NCBI GenBank assembly: GCA_009192285.1
Contig: CM018603.1
Location: forward strand, 3,898,588 to 3,962,587
Direction of reading: 5' to 3'
Source: Morchella semilibera
Taxonomy: Eukaryota > Ascomycota > Pezizomycetes > Pezizales > Morchellaceae
DNA length: 64,000 bases
The position numbers and the translations under genes were made by a program. Numbering within the stretch: the first letter of the stretch is position 1; each line of letters opens with the position of its first letter. Shown here piece after piece: positions 58,110-64,000 of the stretch. The notes under the pieces are model-generated. The model made no database searches. It worked only from the letters and a program-made list of their open reading frames with translations, and was not told the DNA's origin.

Positions 58110-60127
58110 CTTACAGGATTGTAATTACATGTGTGTTTATGAAGTAGAGAAGAGTATTATCGACTAGCAGTTAGCTAGACATTGATATGATGCTATAGCT
58201 ACGGTAGTAGATGTCGGGAGTGAACATTGTGGAGCTGCCAAAAGACGTCACGAGGCTGTTGGGGATGGTTTAATTGAAGGCATCTTTTCAGAGACAGAAG
58301 TGAGCACGTACTTGAGCGAGGAATGTATACGTATTGAATAACCGACCTATGATTTGTTTTCTTTTCTTTTTTTACAAAGTAGAAGGGGGCCCTACATACT
58401 CGTTTTATCAAAGAGACAGGAGTAGGTATATCCTGCGTATATATATACAACCTGGTACCTTTCGTAGACGAGTACGAGCAGTAGGATTTGAAAGAAACAA
58501 TAGACCAGGACCCATAGAGTTTGTAAGGTTTGATGGCAAGGCCCAGGTACGCATAGCACTAGCTAGCTATAAGTTGGTATAATTGAAATCAGGGCGATTA
58601 TTATATATGCGCCCCGCTGTTCCTGGATCGAGTTAATATAATGGGAGGGATCATAGGGTACCAACCAAGAAGAGGCCAGTGCAATGTTTCTGGTGGCTAT
58701 AGATAGATTAATCTGTTTCAATCTCCCATCGAATGTGATCCGGGGGTCTAGCTGGGCTGCTGTCGGCAGCGCGATAGCTCCGTTGTCGCGGAACAAAGAG
58801 ATTGAATTCCCGTAAGTAGCCTATAGCTACATGTAGCTATTGACATAATTCAAGTTTGCATAGACTCTACCGTCTGGAATGATATTATCAAAAGATGGCT
58901 TGTAGCTAGCAATTACTTTAATCATGTGGTACAATATCAGATGGAGTGGTTCTAGATCTCTTTACTGGAACTGAAAACGGTGTTGGGTGGTCTAGCAGCT
59001 CAGAATATGTACTTGATAGAGGCGAAAAGGGGGGCCAATTGACTGGTCTAGGCGAGGTCTCTAGAGGCAAAAAGGAAAATTTCCCCGCACAGCCGTTAGA
59101 TCATCAAATGTGGAGCATAGACGTACTATCAAACATAATTTTATTGTGGTAATTAATCTCGTGATATTACCACTACTATGTATCTATATCTAGCGCCAGC
59201 AAAGAGCTCTTTACATTCCTCTAGAACACGGAAGAAACTAGGATCAGATCCAAGGGTCCAAAAGAGTCTCGCCAATAGAAGACTTCCCCGGGAATCGGAT
59301 AATACGCAGATTATTGGTATCGATCCGTGGCGACCACCTCACGCAAAGACATATCAGAATACCTGCCAAAATTAAAATCGGTAGCTGTAATCAATAGCAA
59401 GGAATATGATTATAAATCATTATATAGATCATGTATCAAATCTGCCCCACCTATAAACCTGGAAAGTCGTCGTCATGCTACCCTGTCGCTGCTATGATCA
59501 AAGAGAGAGGGAGGGAGGGAGGGAGATCTAGAGACAAAAAGATCTAAAGAGTGGGGATGGCCCGGGGCTCATAGGAGATCACTCGAATATCCTCGTTACG
59601 TCAGCTAATAGACCAAGGCTAAGGCGCCAAGACCCATTCTAGTTACGCTTGTGCGTCGCGATAAAGAGTAACCCCACTCTTATAAGTAATTGAAGGAGAT
59701 TGGTTATGCTGTGGTTTTGAATTCATATAATTATATAATTATAAGAAGGATTCTTAAAGAACGTTGAATAGATCACGTATACTTATTTAACATATTAGAA
59801 CAACACATGTTATATATAGCTCCCTCCGTACCCCACCACTCGCTCAACCCTCTAGCTAGTAGGCTGACACTGGAAGAAGAAGAGAAAAATCCATATTCTA
59901 TGACCCAAACACATTGCCTCTAAATATCAAAGATTGTGGACGGTTGGATACCTCGAACACGTGATGGCGCTTTGGACATGGGCTCTAGTTAAGGGTAGTG
60001 ATTTCCTTTAGGATCTTAATTGGCAATATTGTCGGTTTCTATGACTGTGACTGCGAGCTCGGGCTGGGCGGTTGAGAAGTGAGCGGGCTAATCACTTATG
60101 TACATAGCTCAGATCACTTTATATATC

Positions 60128-60440
60128 GGTTAGGGTGTTCTTGGTGGGCGGCGATTTCCCGCAACCTGGCCTTCCCGTGATATAAAAGTGTTGTTTCCTG
60201 CTATTAATGCACTTGTGGAGTTCTCTATCGATCTGCCTTCCAGATCTACTCAAAGGGCTTTTCCGCCGCTTGGCTTTTGATCCGACGACTATCGATCTGC
60301 CTAAAGAATAGTTTACTAATGCACTCTGCGATAGGAAATAAGTTCTATGCGCTGAACATTTTGAAATTAATATGAGTATGAACTAGTACCTCTTTGCTGG
60401 CGCTAAGAGTCTCAGCTTCGAAAATTTTGTTACCATTGGG
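60128..60440 (-). mobile_element. Probable decayed LINE RNase H relic
   Basis: Minus-strand translation gives IFEAETLSASKE, then NLFPIAECISKLF and SQAAEKPFE. After one probable frameshift it gives GRPGCGKSPPTKN. The order and spacing recall RNase H domains of Tad-like non-LTR retrotransposons (DAE, LDN, SSQ, PGH..GNE blocks). Several stops interrupt it. This is a weak pattern match and not a firm assignment. Confidence 0.3.
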
Positions 60441-62760
60441 CATTCATAAATTATAAACTGATAGAGAGCCACTGATTCTCCTCGTAACTATTACAAAGCT
60501 TAGTTGGTTCGTTCGAGTACTTCATAAGCTTTATGCAACCTCCTATAGGCCGTTTGCTGCTATCGGCACAGGTACGTTGGGGTAACTTGTCTGGTCATAT
60601 CCAGCTTCTGCTCGTTGAGCTCGACACCTCCTGAACCATCTGCAACAGGGCGGGAATGCGGGTAGGCTAGACCACCTCTGGTTAAGAGGTTGGACCTATG
60701 ACGCCGCCTGTCTGCAAACCGTCATGATTTTTGTATATCTTATTAGATCATTTGAAACAGCCTCGAGCTCGGTCTTGGCACTTCTTGCCCGACACTGATT
60801 ACATACCCGACATTCCGGCCCCCAAGAATTCTTTTGCTTCCACTATCAAGATATAGGGTGGAGTCCATAGAATAACTTGGCTGCATCGGTTCCTTTATTC
60901 CTTTGTTTAGTTGCGAGATAGATAGGGGCTTCAGAGGAGGCAACCTCTGCCTCACAGATTTTTGAAGTTACGATTTCTCGGTTTATCGGATGTATAGTTC
61001 TGAATCAGAGTCTAAGCTCTATCAGCAGCTTAGACGTTATTACGAGCCATTTATAATTAGAAATATGGATTAAGTTCTTAGCAAGACTAAATATCTTTTG
61101 ATAGAGCTCTCTATATGCTTGAATATAGTCGGAAACTTTCGTATTCTAGCGAATTAGTTAGTACCTAGTAATTATATATATGGTGAATGATAGGAGATAG
61201 GAGCTATATCCGACACCCAAGCATGATAGCGATAAGTTTTTGTAGACGAGGTTGGCGTTTAGTCTCCTATTCTTGATACGATGGGGACAAACCTGCCTGT
61301 GCTTGTACCGGAAATCGTGTTGAAGTGGCGGGAAACTCTAGCATTAAGATCTACCCTCTAAAGCCTTTAGGAATTGGGAGTGAGGAGATTCCCCTGATTC
61401 CCCCGTAATCTAGATTTGCAAATATCATCGCAAGAAGTTAGCATGAGAATTTAGATCATCATCTACATAGAGATAACAATCTTAGTGGGTGGTGGCTTTG
61501 GGTTTCCTTGCGATCGCGCGAGGGGACGTTTTTTTTTTTTTTGAAAGAGTGAGTGATCCTTTAGATTTTTCCGGGTGTGGAGATTTCTTCTGCGGGTGGA
61601 ATCCGATGGGAGAGAGTAAGTACTTAGGTGTATACAGCCAGTGTATGTACTCGTTGGGGGCCAAAATAGATTACTGTGACTTTGTCTCTTTAGGGTTAGG
61701 ATGGTAGACATACAGCCACTCTCCAAAAGTGTTCGTGATTCATACTTTATAAGATGGTCAGTGCTCAATTTGGCTTACAGAGTTGGGTCAAGGGACTCAA
61801 ATGTATCTGTGGGATTGTAGGAACCTGATAACAGAGAATAAAAACGCCATGAACATCTAGTATTGATTTTGGCCTCTATTAAGTACTGGTAGCTTGAGAT
61901 TTGAACATTTCAATGCACAGTTTGCAATTTGGTAACTGACTTGAGCCGGACATGTCATACATCCGAATCACGAACACTTTTGATGAGTGGCTGTACCAAA
62001 AGCTTCAGCTTATATCTAATAAGGGAAAAAGCTCAAGATGATGCAGGGAATGTAGGGTAAAGATAGAAAGTGGAGGTTTCATTTATGGCTGGAGCAGTTT
62101 GTCTACACAAGAATGTTTCTATATATGTGGTTAATCATCAGCCGAGTCGACAATTGAACCAGCTTGAACAGCTAGATTGTATAATGTATGTAGTTGGCAG
62201 AAGACATCGTATTGTAAGTTTGATGTTTGTACCTAGACTGGGGAACGCCGTGGCTCATACTGTGGCCCCTACGCGGAAATAAAAAGATCGTATAGTTGTA
62301 TAACATGTACATGCATACATGTAGTATCAGAGGTCGAGATAGAGCCGGCCGACTAAGATATGGAGAAACGGATGCTGGTTACCCCTAACCCTATTGAATT
62401 AGGTAATCCTAACTACGAGTGACATTTAGTGTTTGGTAATATCTGTACATGTATTTATATTGTGTAGTAATATGTACATGTGGTGCTCGCATTAATAAGG
62501 AGAAAGTTCTTAGGAACTGCAGGCGCATACTGTTTCTTCCTAGTATATAGTTTTCCTTCGAGGTTGGGGAATGGGCCCGGGGAGCATGGGGTTATATATA
62601 TCGAGTAAACTGGCAAGCGGTTTTCCCTAGGGTACATCGATTTGTATGGTGACACGGTAATCTATCCTAGGTACGGGGATAAGAAATGATAATTCTGCAT
62701 GTTTTGGGCTCAAAAAGTGAAGTTATCTTTCGTACTGGATATAGACTTCTCAAGAGCATG

Positions 62761-62873
62761 TATATCCTGACAGGGCGATATATATCCTGAAAAGACGATA
62801 TATATATATCCTAATAAGACGATATATATATATCCTGATAGGATGATATATATATCCTGATAGGGTGATATAT
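62761..62873. repeat. AT-rich minisatellite
   Basis: Five imperfect tandem copies of a unit of about 22-28 bases with core TATATCCTGATAGG, differing mostly in the length of the AT run. Confidence 0.85.
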
Positions 62874-63214
62874 CGCGGCTAGCTGCCGCGCTCTGCCGAA
62901 CTATCACGAACTTTTTCAGCTTCATCACCCGATCATCACTAAACTACTATATGCATCACCACCCACATCAATAGCACCTTCAGATTATCTCATCCATTAT
63001 TGGGCTTGCCAGAGTTGGGGAACACATTAACTACAAGAAGGGTTTGCACATGAATCTGAGCAAAACAGGTTAGGGTTTATCTACTACTGTTCTAATGATC
63101 TTGATAGTTGGCATTCATGATGGTGAAGGTGAGAAGCTGATGGTGATAGTGATGGCGATGATGGTGATGATGGTGATGATCATGTTGATGATGATGATGT
63201 TAGTGGTTTAGCTT

Positions 63215-63350
63215 GCTGCCCTGCCGTCCCCGCTGCCCTGCCGTCCCCACCGCCCTGCCCCATCCCCACCGCCTTGCCGTCTCCACTGCCCTGACCGCCT
63301 TGCTGTCCCCACTGCCCTGCCGGCGTCCCCACTGCCCTGCCGTCCCGCCA
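63215..63350. repeat. GC-rich minisatellite
   Basis: About eight imperfect copies of a 15-18 base unit with core CCACTGCCCTGCCGTCC. It keeps open frames on both strands, which explains spurious ORFs. Confidence 0.85.
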
Positions 63351-63763
63351 TCCAGCCCCCCTGCCGCCTGCATGATAGCTTATACCTCCTATGTGATAGC
63401 TTACCATACAGCGATGATAGCTTATCAGGGAGTAGAGATATGCCTATCCCGAAAACTCGTGAAAGTGCACGAGTTACGCAACTGGAGGTATAAAGCATCC
63501 TTGGTTTTAGGATACATTAGTATGGGAGGTTTTCATCCTCTATAGACAATAAGTTATCTTTTCGACTCGTGTACCACAGGGTTTTACAAGTATATTATAT
63601 TGCCCTAACTTGGAACTCCTGCAACTTGGAACCTGGACATACATACCTCTAGTGGCCGCCCATCTCACGCATCATACCTCTAATAGAGCGGGTGGGGGGG
63701 GGGGGGGGGGTGGCGGTTATCCCTTAGGAGGATAAAGTGGTTAAATTTGCGACCTGGTCCGTG

Positions 63764-63970
63764 CTAGTGATGGGCATGAGACGAGACGAGACGAGGCCAA
63801 GGTCTTGAACTTTGTCTAGTAAGAGTGAAATTAAGATATCTCGGGACTTAACTTTGTCTCGAGACCAGCAGCAAGACGGGGCGGGACGTACCGGGGCCTC
63901 CGCCGGGAGGGACGAGACGAGATCTGGCTTAATCTCGTCTTGTCTCGTCTCGTCTCGTACCGATCACTAG
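63764..63970. mobile_element. TIR element with GAGACGAGAC arms
   Basis: Left end CTAGTGATGGGCATGAGACG and the reverse complement of the right end CTAGTGATCGGTACGAGACG match over about 32 bases with four to six differences; both continue with GAGACGAGAC units. CTAG bounds both ends. About 207 bp with no coding frame, a MITE-like repeat. Confidence 0.6.
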
Positions 63971-64000
63971 TCTGTGCTGGTTCGGGCTGCTTAAACCAAC

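Larger units (their letters stand above)
54611..64000. other. Nine-kilobase gene-free tail, repeat-rich
   Basis: No confident gene. It includes GA, TC, CCCT and GT microsatellites, two minisatellites, a short diverged repeat pair (57857 and 58005), a probable LINE relic (60128-60440), four telomere-like motifs and a TIR element (63764-63970). Short frames such as 55140-55430 and 58946-59152 lack domain support. Confidence 0.55.

Noticed and set aside
58946-59375. Protein-like short frames
   Set aside because: Considered as decayed coding sequence, but no conserved motif order could be found.
62710-62928. 72-codon repeat protein with SGYIYIV units
   Set aside because: It is a translation of the AT-rich minisatellite.
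63180-63545. Gly/Pro-rich frames on both strands
   Set aside because: They are translations of the GC-rich minisatellite.
1-64000. tRNA, rRNA, CRISPR arrays and complete LTR retrotransposons
   Set aside because: Looked for by eye and not seen. CRISPR is not expected in a nuclear fungal genome. A covariance-model scan would be needed to exclude tRNA genes.

Overview
The window looks like a chromosome segment of a filamentous ascomycete (Pezizomycotina-type). Genes carry several short spliceosomal introns, mostly 50-190 bp, with GTATGT/GTAAGT donors and CTAAC/CTGAC-like branch sites. Protein types are typical of such fungi: CBM1 and CBM18 modules, a Zn2Cys6 factor, a DUF3425-type bZIP, a Rhodopsin_dom_fun membrane protein, an RVT cellular reverse transcriptase and a bilirubin-oxidase-type multicopper oxidase. 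I cannot name the genus. Coding density is low: ten well-supported multi-exon or long genes plus one small coiled-coil ORF, separated by intergenic tracts of up to about 9 kb.

Left arm (1-12.5 kb) is a carbohydrate-catabolism group: aldose 1-epimerase (+, 5' end unresolved), a secreted CBM1-pectate lyase (+), a small coiled-coil ORF (-), a GH3-PA14 beta-glucosidase without signal peptide (-) and an MFS sugar porter (-). Together they would cut polymer outside the cell, import sugar, hydrolyse glycoside inside and interconvert anomers. Middle (16-38 kb): a seven-helix Rhodopsin_dom_fun/PTH11-like protein (+), a secreted CBM18-GH18 chitinase (-), a bZIP-DUF3425 regulator (-), and an uninterrupted 934-residue RVT protein (-), a domesticated rather than mobile reverse transcriptase. 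Right (44-55 kb): a secreted bilirubin-oxidase-like multicopper oxidase (+), a BTB-domain protein (+), and a Ppr1-like Zn2Cys6 transcription factor (-). The last 9 kb hold no confident gene but contain microsatellites, minisatellites, a probable LINE relic and a TIR element.

Intergenic DNA is structured. The palindrome TACATGTA occurs 25 times (about 1 expected), all outside exons. TATCACTCG occurs 9 times (about 0.5 expected on both strands). There are several inverted-repeat elements (2.0-2.3 kb, 42.5-42.9 kb, 63.8-64.0 kb) and two probable decayed coding relics whose stops are mostly explainable by C-to-T change. Three introns appear to use GC-AG splice sites. Exon limits were derived by hand from reading frame, splice consensus and family similarity; none was checked by a tool or transcript.
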